Part shown: positions 16,460 through 26,185 of the stretch, in pieces
How the letters are laid out: each line of letters opens with the position of its first letter
Numbering within the stretch: position 1 is the first letter of the stretch
Assembly (NCBI GenBank): GCA_019359375.1
Contig: JAHHHL010000015.1
Location: 83,779-147,778 of the forward strand
Reading direction: 5' to 3'
DNA from: Lyngbya sp. HA4199-MV5
GTDB taxonomy: Bacteria; Cyanobacteriota; Cyanobacteriia; Leptolyngbyales; Leptolyngbyaceae
Length of the DNA stretch: 64,000 bases
Made by a program: the position numbers and the translations under genes
The notes under the pieces: generated by a model
Told to the model about the DNA's origin: nothing
What the model saw: only the letters and a program-made list of their open reading frames with translations
The model's database searches: none

Positions 16460-16522
16460 TATACTATGAAATGGCATCCGATTCTTGACCACTCAAGTTT
16501 GTACACTTAAGCGAAAGTTATG
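16460..16522 (-). promoter_or_regulatory. conserved promoter/operator module of the ctaB unit
   Basis: On the minus strand: TACAAACTTGAGTGGTCAAG (containing inverted arms CTTGA/TCAAG, 16497-16484), exactly 15 bases, then CATAGTATA (16468-16460). Nearly the same sequence with the same spacing occurs upstream of the aquaporin gene (19347-19410) and, diverged, upstream of the short-chain dehydrogenase (25866-25910). CATAACTT precedes the box in both this copy and the aquaporin copy. Confidence 0.65.
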
Positions 16523-16558
16523 CGGTTTTGGTGGCGAAAAGGTGAAAGAATACACGCC

Positions 16559-18145
16559 TCATTTCAGGCGATCGAGCAAGTGATCTCCAACCCGCAAGGC
16601 GTTGGCAATAATTGTCAGAGTGGGATTGACGGCGGCAATGGAAGGGAAGAAGCTACCATCCACTACATAGAGATTTTCAATCTCATGGGTTCGACAATTT
16701 AGATCCAGTACCGCACTATCAGGATCTTCACCAAAGCGGCAAGTGCCACACTGATGACCCATCACCTGAATCGGCATATCATTGCGGGGATAGAGACTGA
16801 ATGGCATCATGTGATCAGCCTGATCGATCGCTTTCAGTGTCTCAGTCCATCGGTGAATCAGGCGATCGCGCGCTTCAAGATTATTCGGAGTGTAATCTAG
16901 ATGAATGTGTTCTCCGACGACCTGAACCCGGTTCATCGGATTGGGCAAATCTTCGGTTTGAAACCACCATCCGACTGAATGGTTCGCTGCCAGTTGATAC
17001 TGTGGTTTTAGATCCAGATCAACCTTAGCGGCAAATTTGAGCAGGGAAGCCAGCAAGGACGGTGCTTCTGCCGGAATCATGTCGGGCAAAACATTTCCCG
17101 TATTTTGAATAAAACCCATCGGATAGGGAAACCCTGCTTCACCCCAATAGAAATCACTCACACCGATCGTCTTTTGATACACAGAAAGGTTCTTCTTGGC
17201 AGTCAGAGCAACCATTGCCGTCGTCAGATGCTTCATATAGTTGCGTCCCACCTGATCAGAACGGTTTGCTAAACCACGCGGATGGCGATCGTTGGCAGAA
17301 CTCAGCAGTAATACCGCAGAGTTAATCGACCCACAAGCCGCAACCACAATATCACCCTTAAACAGATAGGTTTGATTCTCGATTTCTGTCTCTACGCCCG
17401 TGACTTCTCGTCCTGATTCACTGGTGTGTAACCGCAATACTTTTGCACCTGTTTTTAACGTCACATTGGCAGAATTCAACGCCGGATTAATGCCATTCAC
17501 CTCGGCATCTGCCTTAGCATGTACCAGACAGGGAAACCCATCACAACTATCACAACGAATGCACTCCGACTGGCTGGGATTGCGTTCATTTAGCTTAATT
17601 CCCACAGGCAATGGAAACGGTTGTAACTTGTGCTGTTTCAATCCATCAAAAATTTCCTGCATCCGGGGCTCCTGGCTGACGGGCGGATACGGATAGGGGT
17701 TTTGGCGAGGCGGGTCTGTCGGGTCAGCCCCCTGCTCTCCATGCACGTTGTACAGTTGCTCTGCCTGAAGGTAGTAGGGGGCAAAGTCGCTGTACTTCAA
17801 AGACCACTCTGGAGAGATTCCATCTTTGTGCAACACTTCCTCAAAATCCCGTTCCCGCAGTCGCAATAGGGCAGCACCATACACTTTCGTGTTGCCACCC
17901 ACCCAATAGCTCATTTGCGGTCGAAAGGCGTGTCCGTCTTTGTCATACCACTGGTCATGGACGTGGTAGCGCTCATTGACATAAACTTCCGTCGCACTCC
18001 AATTCGCCTTCTCTCGCGGGAGAAACTGTCCTTGTTCTAAAACCAGAATTTTTTTTCCACTGGGCGCAAGCCGATGCACCAGTGTTCCGCCGCCAGCACC
18101 CGTACCAATCACAATCACATCATAGTGTTCTGTAGTCGTTATCAT
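16559..18145 (-). CDS. GMC-family FAD oxidoreductase
   Basis: A 528-residue flavoprotein. The N-terminal DVIVIGTGAGGGTLVHRL binds the ADP part of FAD. YWVGGNTKVYGAALLRLRERD is the GMC signature region, and the C-terminus has the characteristic NLYVVDGSFFPSIAAVNPTL. A Cys-rich insertion ECIRCDSCDGFPC near residue 200 could hold a metal or disulfides. It oxidises an alcohol or sugar-type substrate I cannot specify. It lies downstream of the aquaporin gene in the same direction but across a 360-bp repeat-filled gap, so co-transcription is uncertain. Confidence 0.85.
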   Translation of the reverse strand: MITTTEHYDVIVIGTGAGGGTLVHRLAPSGKKILVLEQGQFLPREKANWSATEVYVNERYHVHDQWYDKDGHAFRPQMSYWVGGNTKVYGAALLRLRERDFEEVLHKDGISPEWSLKYSDFAPYYLQAEQLYNVHGEQGADPTDPPRQNPYPYPPVSQEPRMQEIFDGLKQHKLQPFPLPVGIKLNERNPSQSECIRCDSCDGFPCLVHAKADAEVNGINPALNSANVTLKTGAKVLRLHTSESGREVTGVETEIENQTYLFKGDIVVAACGSINSAVLLLSSANDRHPRGLANRSDQVGRNYMKHLTTAMVALTAKKNLSVYQKTIGVSDFYWGEAGFPYPMGFIQNTGNVLPDMIPAEAPSLLASLLKFAAKVDLDLKPQYQLAANHSVGWWFQTEDLPNPMNRVQVVGEHIHLDYTPNNLEARDRLIHRWTETLKAIDQADHMMPFSLYPRNDMPIQVMGHQCGTCRFGEDPDSAVLDLNCRTHEIENLYVVDGSFFPSIAAVNPTLTIIANALRVGDHLLDRLK

Positions 18146-18171
18146 CGGTTTGATTGCTCCATTGAATGTCG

Positions 18172-18500
18172 TTGAAGAAGGCAGAAGGTAGGAGGCAGAG
18201 GGCAGAAGGTTTCGTACCCTATGGGAAGCAAGCTACAGATGAGGATTCAAAACCAGCCATGACGAGGGCCATCAAATTAGAAATTTGGTGAGGGTCGTAA
18301 ACCCTTGTTCCCTCTGGTCGCGCAGATGGTTCGGGCAATCAGGGAAAGGATTTATCCCTTCTGCCTCCTGCCCTCTGCCCTCTGCCTTTCTTTGATAAAA
18401 ATGGTTCAGAAATCAGAAAGTAGTTTTAGCACCAATATTTTTCGGATAAGGGGGCAAAGGGGAAGGGGCAAAAAGGAAATACCAGAGTTTCAGCCCTTTA
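18172..18500. repeat. 330-bp gap filled with low-complexity and dispersed repeats
   Basis: GGCAGAAGGTAGGAGGCAGA-type runs near 18180-18210, a copy of the GGGAAGCAAGCTAC repeat near 18222-18236, the complementary CTGCCTCCTGCCCTCTGCC at about 18361-18385, and GGGGCAAAGGGGAAGGGGC near 18450-18470. No gene seen. The GGCAGA-type run recurs, in frame, inside the haemagglutinin-like genes. Confidence 0.6.
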
Positions 18501-18504
18501 CCCT

Positions 18505-19326
18505 TTACTCTTTACCCTTTACCCTTTTCCCTAGTTTCCAACCGCAGTGAATGCAACGGTAATGGGGATGATGATAGAGCTTGGCACAGAAAATGTTGTG
18601 CTTGCCTCTGATCGCTAAATAGACTTGAGCGGCTGTGAGCATTCCCGCGATCGGAGCCACGAAATAAAGCCAGATAGCAGTCCAAACGCCAGCGGGCAGT
18701 GCAGAAGCAACGGTACGAGCCGGATTCATGCTGAAGCCAGACAGAGGAGATTCAAAAATGACAAAAGAGGTGATCAAACACGCTGAGAAAACAGGGGTCA
18801 GAGGGGCTAATTTGGGATGATTCGTGCTATAAAGCACCATTCCCATCATCATGGCTGCAATGGTGAATTCACCGATGAAAGCAACTACAACGCCTGCTGC
18901 ACCCGGCACCGTGACAATATATTGAACAGGAGAATCGATAAAGGCTTGCTTCAGCAAAAGTGCAACGATCAAAACACCAATTAGCCCGCCAATAAGCTGA
19001 AACACAATATAAAAAACCATATCCCAGTACTGTATTTTCCCCAATCTGTAAAAGGCTAGCGATACCGCAGGATTAATATGCGCCCCAGATTGTTTTCCCC
19101 AGGGAGAGTAGGTGATTCCCATCGCGGTCAACCCCATGCCTAGCCCCATTAACGTGCGCTGCATCCAGGGGTTAGCCGCAAAGTTAGACAGCAGATAATG
19201 CGGCGAAAAGAGCAATGTGCACACTACTCCTGCTACCACCATAAACGTTCCCAACCCCCAAGCTTCCATCAAATATTCTGGCAAGTGTTGCCGTAACGCT
19301 GTCATCATCCGCATCGGTTTACTCAT
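18505..19326 (-). CDS. aquaporin / MIP-family channel with a CxxC tail
   Basis: A 273-residue membrane channel with six helices and both NPA boxes: SGAHINPAVSLAFYRLG near residue 95 and GFSMNPARTVASALP near 205. It conducts water or small neutral solutes. The C-terminus is unusual: a cytoplasmic tail with FCAKLYHHPHYRCIHCGWK that resembles a zinc-binding CxxC finger. The last residues (RVKGKE) are encoded by a purine-rich intergenic-type repeat, so the stop may have moved. It is driven by a promoter module shared with ctaB. Confidence 0.88.
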   Translation of the reverse strand: MSKPMRMMTALRQHLPEYLMEAWGLGTFMVVAGVVCTLLFSPHYLLSNFAANPWMQRTLMGLGMGLTAMGITYSPWGKQSGAHINPAVSLAFYRLGKIQYWDMVFYIVFQLIGGLIGVLIVALLLKQAFIDSPVQYIVTVPGAAGVVVAFIGEFTIAAMMMGMVLYSTNHPKLAPLTPVFSACLITSFVIFESPLSGFSMNPARTVASALPAGVWTAIWLYFVAPIAGMLTAAQVYLAIRGKHNIFCAKLYHHPHYRCIHCGWKLGKRVKGKE

Positions 19327-19346
19327 GATGCTTGGGAAAAACTTTT

Positions 19347-19410
19347 TATACTATGCAATGTTGTTATAGTCTTGACCACTCAAGTTTGTATGGTTAAGTC
19401 GCAAGTTATG
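19347..19410 (-). promoter_or_regulatory. conserved promoter/operator module of the aquaporin gene
   Basis: On the minus strand TACAAACTTGAGTGGTCAAG (operator arms 19384-19371), 15 bases, then CATAGTATA (19355-19347), about 20 bases before the start codon. It is almost identical to the module upstream of ctaB and identically spaced. Confidence 0.65.
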
Positions 19411-19457
19411 AAGATTGACGGTAGCCAAGATTGGCATTGGGTTTCAGGATGTTCAAC

Positions 19458-19683
19458 TGTAGGGGCGAAACATTCGGTAGAGAAATTGGGCGATTGCCGT
19501 TAATTGCCGCCCGAATGCTTCACCCAACAAGGTTTTGAGATCGCTGTTTGATGCACGATCGTGATGTGCAGTTGTGATCACGGGATTGATTTGCGATCGC
19601 GAGATTGGTGTGAGGGCGAAGCATTCGGATACAAGAATTGTTGATGATGGCTGAGTTTGATTGCCGAATGCTTTGCCCCTACA
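19458..19683. repeat. pair of GGGGCGAAGCATTCGG inverted elements
   Basis: TGTAGGGGCGAAACATTCGG (19458-19477) is inverted at 19664-19683 (CCGAATGCTTTGCCCCTACA). Inner inverted copies lie at about 19510-19525 and 19612-19628, so the gap holds two short hairpin elements facing each other. No coding capacity seen. Confidence 0.7.
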
Positions 19684-19719
19684 ATTCGCGGGTATAAACT
19701 TTCCTAGAAATCGCCTAAG

Positions 19720-21531
19720 TTAAGACGTTTTATCCAAAGATTCTGGTTGAGCTTGGCAGATCGCTACCCGATGCTGATCGAGTGCCATCCGAACGCGACG
19801 GCGGAGTTCCCGCTCGATGCGCCATTGCTGAGCGGGTTTTGTTTTGATCCAGACGCGAATGCTCATCCCTGTAGCAGAGATTTCATCAACCCCTAAAATC
19901 TCAGGCGGTTCGAGAATCTGCTCTCGCCATTCTTGCTCTTCGTACAGGGTGTAGGCAACATTTTGAATGAGCGCGATCGCCTGATTCACCTCCATAGTTT
20001 CAGCAACCTCAATCACAAAATTAACCCGCGACCAACTGCGAGTCATATTTTCAGTCTGGACGATGGTGCTATTGGAAATTGTAATTAAGTGTCCTTCATC
20101 ATTGCGAATCTGAGTAATGCGGAGATTGAGATTTTCAACCAAACCTGACGCACATTGTCCGACTGTGTTCTGGACAACGATGATATCTCCAATCCCAAAC
20201 TGGTCTTCCCATAAAATCAGAAAGCCGATGATCAAATCTTTCACAAGATTCTGCACACTCAGCGATACTGCGACCACAATCAAGCCACTCACCGCGAGGA
20301 TGGAATTAAGCGTAGCCCCCAATATCCACAGTCCCGAAATCAGTGCGATCGCATACACTACCGCTATTTTCACGCCCTTGAGTGCATTCACGGTCGTTGC
20401 AATTCGCAAAGATTCGCGCTGTTCATCCTCAGTGGCTAATAGGTGAGACTGGTTCCAAAACTGCTCCAGCCAGGTGAGCAAAGCATCTGCTACCCGATGA
20501 CTCAATCCGACGATAAACCAAATTCCTAATAACTTGAGCGGTAAACTGAGTACATCCCATGAGAGCGGCTTCGTCCACGGGAACAGTGACAGAATCAGGA
20601 ACGTACCTCCGACCCAAAGGACCATCTGCCCCCAGAAAACTAACCACTTCAGTAGTGTAATCACTCTGCGTTGTCTTTCAAGGGTGGATTGATGCCGCAA
20701 TTCACTCAAAACGGTCAATCGCTGTACAGCCGGATTATCCTCCACCGCCGTTGGTTTTGAAGTTTGACTGGATGCAGCTTCAACTTCTTGTTGCGCCTTA
20801 ATTGCTTTATCTCGGGTTCGCAGTAGCTTTCGCAGTAAGCGCAGCCCAAAACCTCCAGCAATCATACTGAAGAGAATGAGGACTGCTTTCAAGATTTGAT
20901 ACTCCAGATGCGGTGTAGAACGTTCTAGCAATGCCTGGTGGATCTGGCGATCGATCACATCCCGCCAGGAATTTGCAATCTGTTCGATGGGAATTCCTTG
21001 ATATGTAGCATCGGCATCAATCACACTCAAGATTGGCAGAGGTAACGGGTGAGTTTCATCCCTGGCAAGAATCGTTGTTTCACTGTTCAGTTTGGCAACG
21101 TAAATTTTTAGGGTTTCGGAGTTATAAGCAGTACTGCTCACGATTCCTTTTAGCGTGAGTTGCAGGTTGTTACTGCCAATGATCCGATTTAAGTTATCCT
21201 CAGCTTGCTGAGCACGCACTTCCACTGGAATTTGGTTTCCTGGCTTATCTCGATTTAAAACGGTCGGTGAGGCAATGGTGAAGAGTTGCTGACCGTCAAA
21301 AGTCACTGGAGTTATTTCAATATTTCCCAGTCGTACAACTCCTACTGGCAGATTAGGCTGAGATGGAGTCGCAGGTGTTGGTATGGAGGGCAATTGAGCA
21401 ATTTTATTGGCATCAAAACTGTCATACGACCTTGCTGCTGGTAGCCAACCTACAACACATACAAAGGTGAGAACACTCACTAGCACAAAGCGAATCATGG
21501 AATAAATGATTAGAAGAACATTCTTGATCAA
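19720..21531 (-). CDS. MscS-family mechanosensitive channel
   Basis: A 603-residue protein with an N-terminal signal or membrane segment, a ~150-residue periplasmic domain, further helices near residues 205, 295 and 335, and the MscS pore/beta module in the C-terminal third: ILAVSGLIVVAVSLSVQNLVKDLIIGFLILWEDQFGIGDIIVV followed by GLVENLNLRITQIRNDEGHLITISNS. It should release solutes on osmotic downshock. The long N-terminal periplasmic part is typical of large MscS relatives. It follows the DUF1003 gene by 35 bases, and the unit likely extends back to the short-chain dehydrogenase. Confidence 0.88.
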   Translation of the reverse strand: MIKNVLLIIYSMIRFVLVSVLTFVCVVGWLPAARSYDSFDANKIAQLPSIPTPATPSQPNLPVGVVRLGNIEITPVTFDGQQLFTIASPTVLNRDKPGNQIPVEVRAQQAEDNLNRIIGSNNLQLTLKGIVSSTAYNSETLKIYVAKLNSETTILARDETHPLPLPILSVIDADATYQGIPIEQIANSWRDVIDRQIHQALLERSTPHLEYQILKAVLILFSMIAGGFGLRLLRKLLRTRDKAIKAQQEVEAASSQTSKPTAVEDNPAVQRLTVLSELRHQSTLERQRRVITLLKWLVFWGQMVLWVGGTFLILSLFPWTKPLSWDVLSLPLKLLGIWFIVGLSHRVADALLTWLEQFWNQSHLLATEDEQRESLRIATTVNALKGVKIAVVYAIALISGLWILGATLNSILAVSGLIVVAVSLSVQNLVKDLIIGFLILWEDQFGIGDIIVVQNTVGQCASGLVENLNLRITQIRNDEGHLITISNSTIVQTENMTRSWSRVNFVIEVAETMEVNQAIALIQNVAYTLYEEQEWREQILEPPEILGVDEISATGMSIRVWIKTKPAQQWRIERELRRRVRMALDQHRVAICQAQPESLDKTS

Positions 21532-21566
21532 GAAATTCTATAGGCGCTGAATTGAACATTAAATCA

Positions 21567-22112
21567 TCATTGTTCAGAACGAGAAGACACATCTGCTTGC
21601 GCTGTAATCAGGGCTTCTAGCCGATCGAGTTGCTCTTTCTGGTTCTGAATCGCTTTGACAATATCGGCTAATCCCTGTGCATCAGTCCGTTCCAGGCGAT
21701 CGAACTTATCATGCAACAATTCAATCTCCAATTCTGCTTTCATGTTGATTTCGTAATCACGTCTAGCGCTCTGGCGATCGATGTCTGCCTGCCGATTCTG
21801 ACTCATCATAATGATGGGTGCAGTATAAGCTGCCTGAAACGACAACACTAGATTCAGCAGAATGAACGGATAGGGGTCCCAGCGTTGCACAAACGCCGTA
21901 ATATTCAATCCAATCCAGATCACCAGAATTCCACTTTGAATGGTAATAAACCGCCAGGAGCCAACGGTTGCAGCAACTGCATCTGAGAGGCGCATCCCCA
22001 AAGTCAAACCTGTATGGGGTGAAAATTGGGAAGGCTCTCGCTCTCGAAGTTGTTGTAAGAGATGGTAATCGTCTTGATCAATCAGGGGAAGTTGATTCGG
22101 AGCGAGTGCCAT
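21567..22112 (-). CDS. DUF1003 membrane protein
   Basis: A 181-residue protein with two membrane helices (about residues 52-72, SWRFITIQSGILVIWIGLN, and 83-103, PFILLNLVLSFQAAYTAPII) followed by the conserved MSQNRQADIDRQSARRDYEIN and a charged, coiled-coil-like C-terminus. This is the standard DUF1003 layout; the family's function is not established. It lies between the glycosidase and the MscS channel genes, separated from the former by a MITE. Confidence 0.88.
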   Translation of the reverse strand: MALAPNQLPLIDQDDYHLLQQLREREPSQFSPHTGLTLGMRLSDAVAATVGSWRFITIQSGILVIWIGLNITAFVQRWDPYPFILLNLVLSFQAAYTAPIIMMSQNRQADIDRQSARRDYEINMKAELEIELLHDKFDRLERTDAQGLADIVKAIQNQKEQLDRLEALITAQADVSSRSEQ

Positions 22113-22173
22113 AATGTGTCACCTTCCTACGATAGAGTCTGTTGTGCAGTCTGCTCAGAACCTTGAGGGCTAG

Positions 22174-22313
22174 GGCGTGTTTTAAAGCCCTTGATCCTCC
22201 CCAACCCTCCTTAAAAAAGAGGGAGCCGAACCACTCAAAGTCCCCCTTAAAAAGGGGGATTTAGGGGGATCACCAAGAGTCAAGGAAAAGACTCGAAGGC
22301 TTTAAAGCACTGC
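22174..22313. mobile_element. 141-bp-type MITE, copy 1 (140 bp)
   Basis: Bounded by CTAG at 22170-22173 and 22314-22317 (target duplication). Ends GGCGTGTTTTAAAGCC and, inverted, GGCAGTGCTTTAAAGCC. The interior contains the AGGGAG/CCCCCTT inverted blocks of the family. It differs from the copies at 29930 and 35258 at a number of positions, so it is an older insertion. It overlaps the last codons of the glycosidase gene. Confidence 0.85.
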
Positions 22314-24991
22314 CTAGGATGATGTTCCGCATACTGCTGAATCAGGTTTGCCACTAAACCTGTCCAACCAGTTTGATGACTTGCCCCAATGCCTGCGCCG
22401 TTGTCGCCGTGAAAGTACTCATGGAATAAAATCAGGTCATGCCAGTGGCGATCGGTTTGAAATGTCTCCATGCCGCCATAGACGGGGCGTTTTCCAGCAT
22501 CGTTTAAGAATGTCCGAATTAATCGCTGCGATAACTCATTTGCCACTTGCCAGAGCGTCATCATCTGACCGGAACCTGTGGGACATTCCACCTTAAACTC
22601 ATCACCGAGGTAGTGATGATATTTCTGTAGCGACTCAATGATCAAGAAATTGATGGGAAACCACACAGGACCGCGCCAGTTAGAATTGCCGCCAAATAAG
22701 CCTGTGGTGGATTCTGCGGGGTTATAATCAACGCGATACTCGTTGCCGTGAACTCGTAGAACATAGGGATTGCTGGCATGGAATTTAGACAAGGAGCGAA
22801 TCCCATAAGGACTCAGAAATTCGTTCTCATCCAGCATTGTTTCAAGGATACGCCGTAATCGACTCTCTCCTGCGATCGCCAGTAGAATCCTACCCTTTAC
22901 ACCTCCTGTTTCCCAAGTCACATTTTGGGTTAAGTCAGGGCGATGTTGCATAAACCACTCAGTCCGTTGTTTGAACTTAGGGAACCGTTCGAGTATTTCC
23001 GGTTCTGGAGCAGCAACGGCAAACAAGGGAGCTAGCCCGACGACTGAGCGTACTTTCATCAGGAAATGCCGACCATCGGGGATGTGCAATGCGTCATAAT
23101 AGAATCCATCTGTCTCATCCCATAAGGATAGATTGGCTTCACCGATTCCATCAATGGCATCAGCAATATAGAGAAAATGTTCAAAAAACTTGCTGGCAAT
23201 GTCTTCATACGTTGCATCTTCTTTGGCTAGCTCTAACGCAATTTCCAACATATTCAGGCAGTACATGCCCATCCAGCTTGTGCCATCTGCCTGATTGATA
23301 TAGCCGCCATTGGGCAGTTTCGCACTGCGATCGAACACGCCAATGTTGTCCAGTCCTAAAAACCCACCCTGAAAGACGTTATTGCCTTCGACATCTTTGC
23401 GATTGACCCACCAGGTAAAGTTGAGCAGTAGTTTCTGGAATACTCGTTCCAGAAAGGGGTGATCGGTGCGACCATACATTTTTTGCTCAATCTGATAGAC
23501 TCGCAGGGCTGCCCAGGCGTGAACGGGAGGATTGACATCGCCAAACGCCCACTCGTAGGCAGGCAGTTGCCCGTTGGGATGCATATACCACTCTCGCGTC
23601 AAGACACTGAGCTGACGTTTAGCAAACTCTGGATCGAGCATCGTCAGAGGAATGCAGTGAAAGGCGAGATCCCACGATGCAAACCAGGGATATTCCCATT
23701 TGTCAGGCATGGAAAGTACGTCATCGTTATAGAGATGCGTCCAGTCATGATTTCTACCGTGTTTCCGTTCCACTGGAGGTGTCGGTTCTGTCGGATCGCC
23801 ATTCAGCCAATCATGTACCACGTAATGATAAAACTGCTTATTCCATAACATTCCAGCAAATGCCTGTCGCTGTACCGATCGCATCTCTTCGGCCATTGGC
23901 AACGGACAGATGCGCTGATAGAATTCATCTGCCTCTTGTTGGCGATCGTGAAAGATGGTCTCAAATTCTGAGCCAAACAAGCTGGTGGTGTTACCATCAG
24001 GGGCATTACCATTATGGACAGCAACCTGGGAGTCTTTCAGTCGCAGATGTACTGTCTGCGTGGCACCCGGAGCGATCGACAACTGATAATGTGCCGAGCA
24101 TTTTGTTCCGGTTTGACTGGGATTAATGGCATCTTTGCGATTGTGAATGAGATAATCGTTGATGCCGTCTTTGACATAGGGTGAGGCGTTGCTGGCTCCA
24201 AACAGGCGATCGTTGTTTGTTTCATTATTCGTAAACAATAAATCGGGAACATTATCACAGTAAAGCCATCGGGTTCCCAGTGTGGGATGAACTGCCTTAA
24301 TGACGCTGAAATGATCTGTTGCCTGGTCAACCGTCAACCAGGGCGTTTCCTGATTCACTTCCCAAGCCCAGGTATTCCGAAACCAGAGCGTTGGCAGCAG
24401 ATGCAGTGTTCTCGTTTCTGTTCCTGGATTGACAATTTTGATTTGAATCAGAATGTCTTCAGGTGATGCTTTAGCGTACTCGACAAGTACATCAAAGTAG
24501 CAATTGTCATTAAATATTTCCGTGTCTAGTAATTCAAATTCAAAGTCTTGCCGACTTCTACGACGATTCTCTTCAACCAATTGAGTGTAAGGAAAGGCTC
24601 GATGTGGATATTTGTAGAGATACTTCATGTAGGAATGCGTTGGAGTATTGTCTAGATAAAAGTAATACTCTTTGACATCCTCCCCGTGGTTGCCTTCGTT
24701 TCCGGTTAATCCAAATAATCGCTCTTTGAGAATCGGATCTTCTCCATTCCAAAGCGCGATCGCAAAACACAACCGCTGATGGGTATCGGAAATTCCGGCA
24801 ATCCCGTCTTCTCCCCAACGGTAAGCCCGCGATCGCGCCTGATCATGGGGAAAGTATTCCCACGCCGTTCCATTAGCGCTGTAATCTTCGCGCACGGTGC
24901 CCCACTGACGTTCACTCAGATACGGTCCCCAGCGTTTCCAGTAGGCGGTGCGTTCTTTGTCCTCTTGCAGTCTGGCTTCTTCTTGAGTCAT
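22280..24991 (-). CDS. MGH1-like (GH63-type) glycoside hydrolase
   Basis: A 903-residue cytoplasmic enzyme without signal peptide. The C-terminal half is an (α/α)6-barrel type glucosidase: [68 protein letters not shown] and [15 protein letters not shown] are the conserved blocks. Relatives hydrolyse compatible-solute glycosides or trehalose-like sugars; the substrate here is not clear. The last nine residues (CFKAFESFP) and stop codon are encoded by the inserted MITE, so the native C-terminus is lost. It starts 8 bases after the short-chain dehydrogenase stop. Confidence 0.85.
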   Translation of the reverse strand: MTQEEARLQEDKERTAYWKRWGPYLSERQWGTVREDYSANGTAWEYFPHDQARSRAYRWGEDGIAGISDTHQRLCFAIALWNGEDPILKERLFGLTGNEGNHGEDVKEYYFYLDNTPTHSYMKYLYKYPHRAFPYTQLVEENRRRSRQDFEFELLDTEIFNDNCYFDVLVEYAKASPEDILIQIKIVNPGTETRTLHLLPTLWFRNTWAWEVNQETPWLTVDQATDHFSVIKAVHPTLGTRWLYCDNVPDLLFTNNETNNDRLFGASNASPYVKDGINDYLIHNRKDAINPSQTGTKCSAHYQLSIAPGATQTVHLRLKDSQVAVHNGNAPDGNTTSLFGSEFETIFHDRQQEADEFYQRICPLPMAEEMRSVQRQAFAGMLWNKQFYHYVVHDWLNGDPTEPTPPVERKHGRNHDWTHLYNDDVLSMPDKWEYPWFASWDLAFHCIPLTMLDPEFAKRQLSVLTREWYMHPNGQLPAYEWAFGDVNPPVHAWAALRVYQIEQKMYGRTDHPFLERVFQKLLLNFTWWVNRKDVEGNNVFQGGFLGLDNIGVFDRSAKLPNGGYINQADGTSWMGMYCLNMLEIALELAKEDATYEDIASKFFEHFLYIADAIDGIGEANLSLWDETDGFYYDALHIPDGRHFLMKVRSVVGLAPLFAVAAPEPEILERFPKFKQRTEWFMQHRPDLTQNVTWETGGVKGRILLAIAGESRLRRILETMLDENEFLSPYGIRSLSKFHASNPYVLRVHGNEYRVDYNPAESTTGLFGGNSNWRGPVWFPINFLIIESLQKYHHYLGDEFKVECPTGSGQMMTLWQVANELSQRLIRTFLNDAGKRPVYGGMETFQTDRHWHDLILFHEYFHGDNGAGIGASHQTGWTGLVANLIQQYAEHHPRQCFKAFESFP

Positions 24992-24999
24992 GTCAATTT

Positions 25000-25785
25000 C
25001 TACTGCTCGTGATAATTGCGAATCAGTCCACCATCCACATAGAACGTCGCCCCAGTCACATAATCAGCCGCCGCAGATGCCAGAAAGACAACCATTGGCG
25101 CAATGTCTTCTGGTGTGCCTAAGCGTCCCAGCGGAATATTTTGTTTGAGTGAGTTCAACTTCACTGGATCATTCAACAGTTTGGTGTTAATCGGAGTTTC
25201 GATCGCGCCCGGCGCAATGTTGTTGATGGTGATTCCCAGCGGTCCCAGTTCTACTGCCAGGTTTCGCATCATCATTTTCACACCCCCTTTGCTCATACAG
25301 TAGGTCGTGAAGTGAGGGAATGCCATTTCCTCGTGGTCAGAACTGATGTTGATAATCTTTCCGGTTCGTTTTGTCTGAATTAAATGCTGGACAAAGGCTT
25401 GCGTTGTGAAAAAGGTGCCTTTGAGATTGACGTTGATTACCTTGTCGTAATCGGCTTCGGTGATATCCCAAAAGTCAGCATTTCTGCCATCAACCCCAGC
25501 ATCATTCACCAGAATATCCAGCTTGCCAAAGTGCTGCACGCCTTCAGCGACAAGCTTACGAGCATCATCAATTATGCTTAAATCTGCCTGAACAATATGC
25601 CCCTTGCAGCCTGCGGCTTCTACCTTTGCCAGCGTTTCTTTGGCACCATCCGGGTGAGAGCGGTAATCAATCACAATATCCGTACCCGCTTGGGCTAAGT
25701 GGATGGCGATCGCTTGACCAATGCCCTGACTGCTGCCTGTGACTAATGCCACTTTCCCTTGTAGGTTCATTGTGTTTTCATCCAT
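25000..25785 (-). CDS. short-chain dehydrogenase, glucose 1-dehydrogenase-like
   Basis: A 261-residue classical short-chain dehydrogenase: [15 protein letters not shown] binds the cofactor, LVNDAGVDG replaces the usual NNAG, catalytic Ser lies in [10 protein letters not shown] and YxxxK in TTYCMSKGG, and the C-terminus reads [14 protein letters not shown]. The family oxidises sugars such as glucose with NAD(P). The start could be the ATG 5 codons later ([12 protein letters not shown]), as neither has a clear ribosome binding site. It is the first gene of a unit with the glycosidase, which suggests release then oxidation of a sugar. Confidence 0.85.
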   Translation of the reverse strand: MDENTMNLQGKVALVTGSSQGIGQAIAIHLAQAGTDIVIDYRSHPDGAKETLAKVEAAGCKGHIVQADLSIIDDARKLVAEGVQHFGKLDILVNDAGVDGRNADFWDITEADYDKVINVNLKGTFFTTQAFVQHLIQTKRTGKIINISSDHEEMAFPHFTTYCMSKGGVKMMMRNLAVELGPLGITINNIAPGAIETPINTKLLNDPVKLNSLKQNIPLGRLGTPEDIAPMVVFLASAAADYVTGATFYVDGGLIRNYHEQ

Positions 25786-25797
25786 TGTTTCTAGGTG

Positions 25798-25826
25798 AGG
25801 GTGTAGGGTGTAGGGTGTGGGGTGTG
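25798..25826. repeat. (GTGTAGG)/(GTGTGGG) heptamer tract
   Basis: GGTGTAGGGTGTAGGGTGTG heptamers in the leader between the promoter module and the short-chain dehydrogenase start. Confidence 0.65.
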
Positions 25827-25860
25827 AGCGTTCAGCCGCACGGTGGGGTGAATGCGAATC

Positions 25861-25920
25861 TACATTAAACTGTGCAACAGCAGCAGATTTTTAACCATTC
25901 AAGTTTGTACCGTTAAATAG
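25861..25920 (-). promoter_or_regulatory. third copy of the shared promoter/operator module
   Basis: On the minus strand TACAAACTTGAATGGTTAAA (operator region 25903-25890), 15 bases, then CACAGTTTAAT. The spacing is exactly that of the ctaB and aquaporin copies, and TTAA-N3-TACAAACTTGA is kept. The right operator arm has diverged. It lies about 110 bases upstream of the short-chain dehydrogenase start. Confidence 0.55.
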
Positions 25921-25938
25921 AATTTTTCGGGAAAGAGG

Positions 25939-26169
25939 CTATCGACTTGTGAAAAAGAAGAAGGCAATCAGAATTAAGCTTAATCCCAATGCAGCTAGAA
26001 CAGCGTGCTCGATCCGTTGACTTAACATGCCAACGATTGCGGCAATAAGAATAATGATCAAAGATACGCCAATATAAACTGTAACTTCTCCGCCTTTATC
26101 GATTAAAGAATCCTTTTGGCTTAAAGCTTGCTGAATCGATGGTTGAGTGGCGTAAATTAATGTCTTCAT
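25939..26169 (-). CDS. small two-helix membrane protein
   Basis: A 76-residue protein with two membrane helices: VYIGVSLIIILIAAIVGML and HAVLAALGLSLILIAFFFF, separated by SQRIEH. ATG 26169 (MKTLIYATQP) is favoured over an ATG at 26214 that overlaps the upstream gene. It follows the upstream membrane-protein gene by 16 bases and probably shares its mRNA. No family recognised. Confidence 0.6.
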   Translation of the reverse strand: MKTLIYATQPSIQQALSQKDSLIDKGGEVTVYIGVSLIIILIAAIVGMLSQRIEHAVLAALGLSLILIAFFFFTSR

Positions 26170-26185
26170 AAGAAATGATGCAATT

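Noticed and set aside
22280..24991. Antisense frames within the glycosidase gene
   Set aside because: They are shadows of a strongly conserved 903-codon gene.
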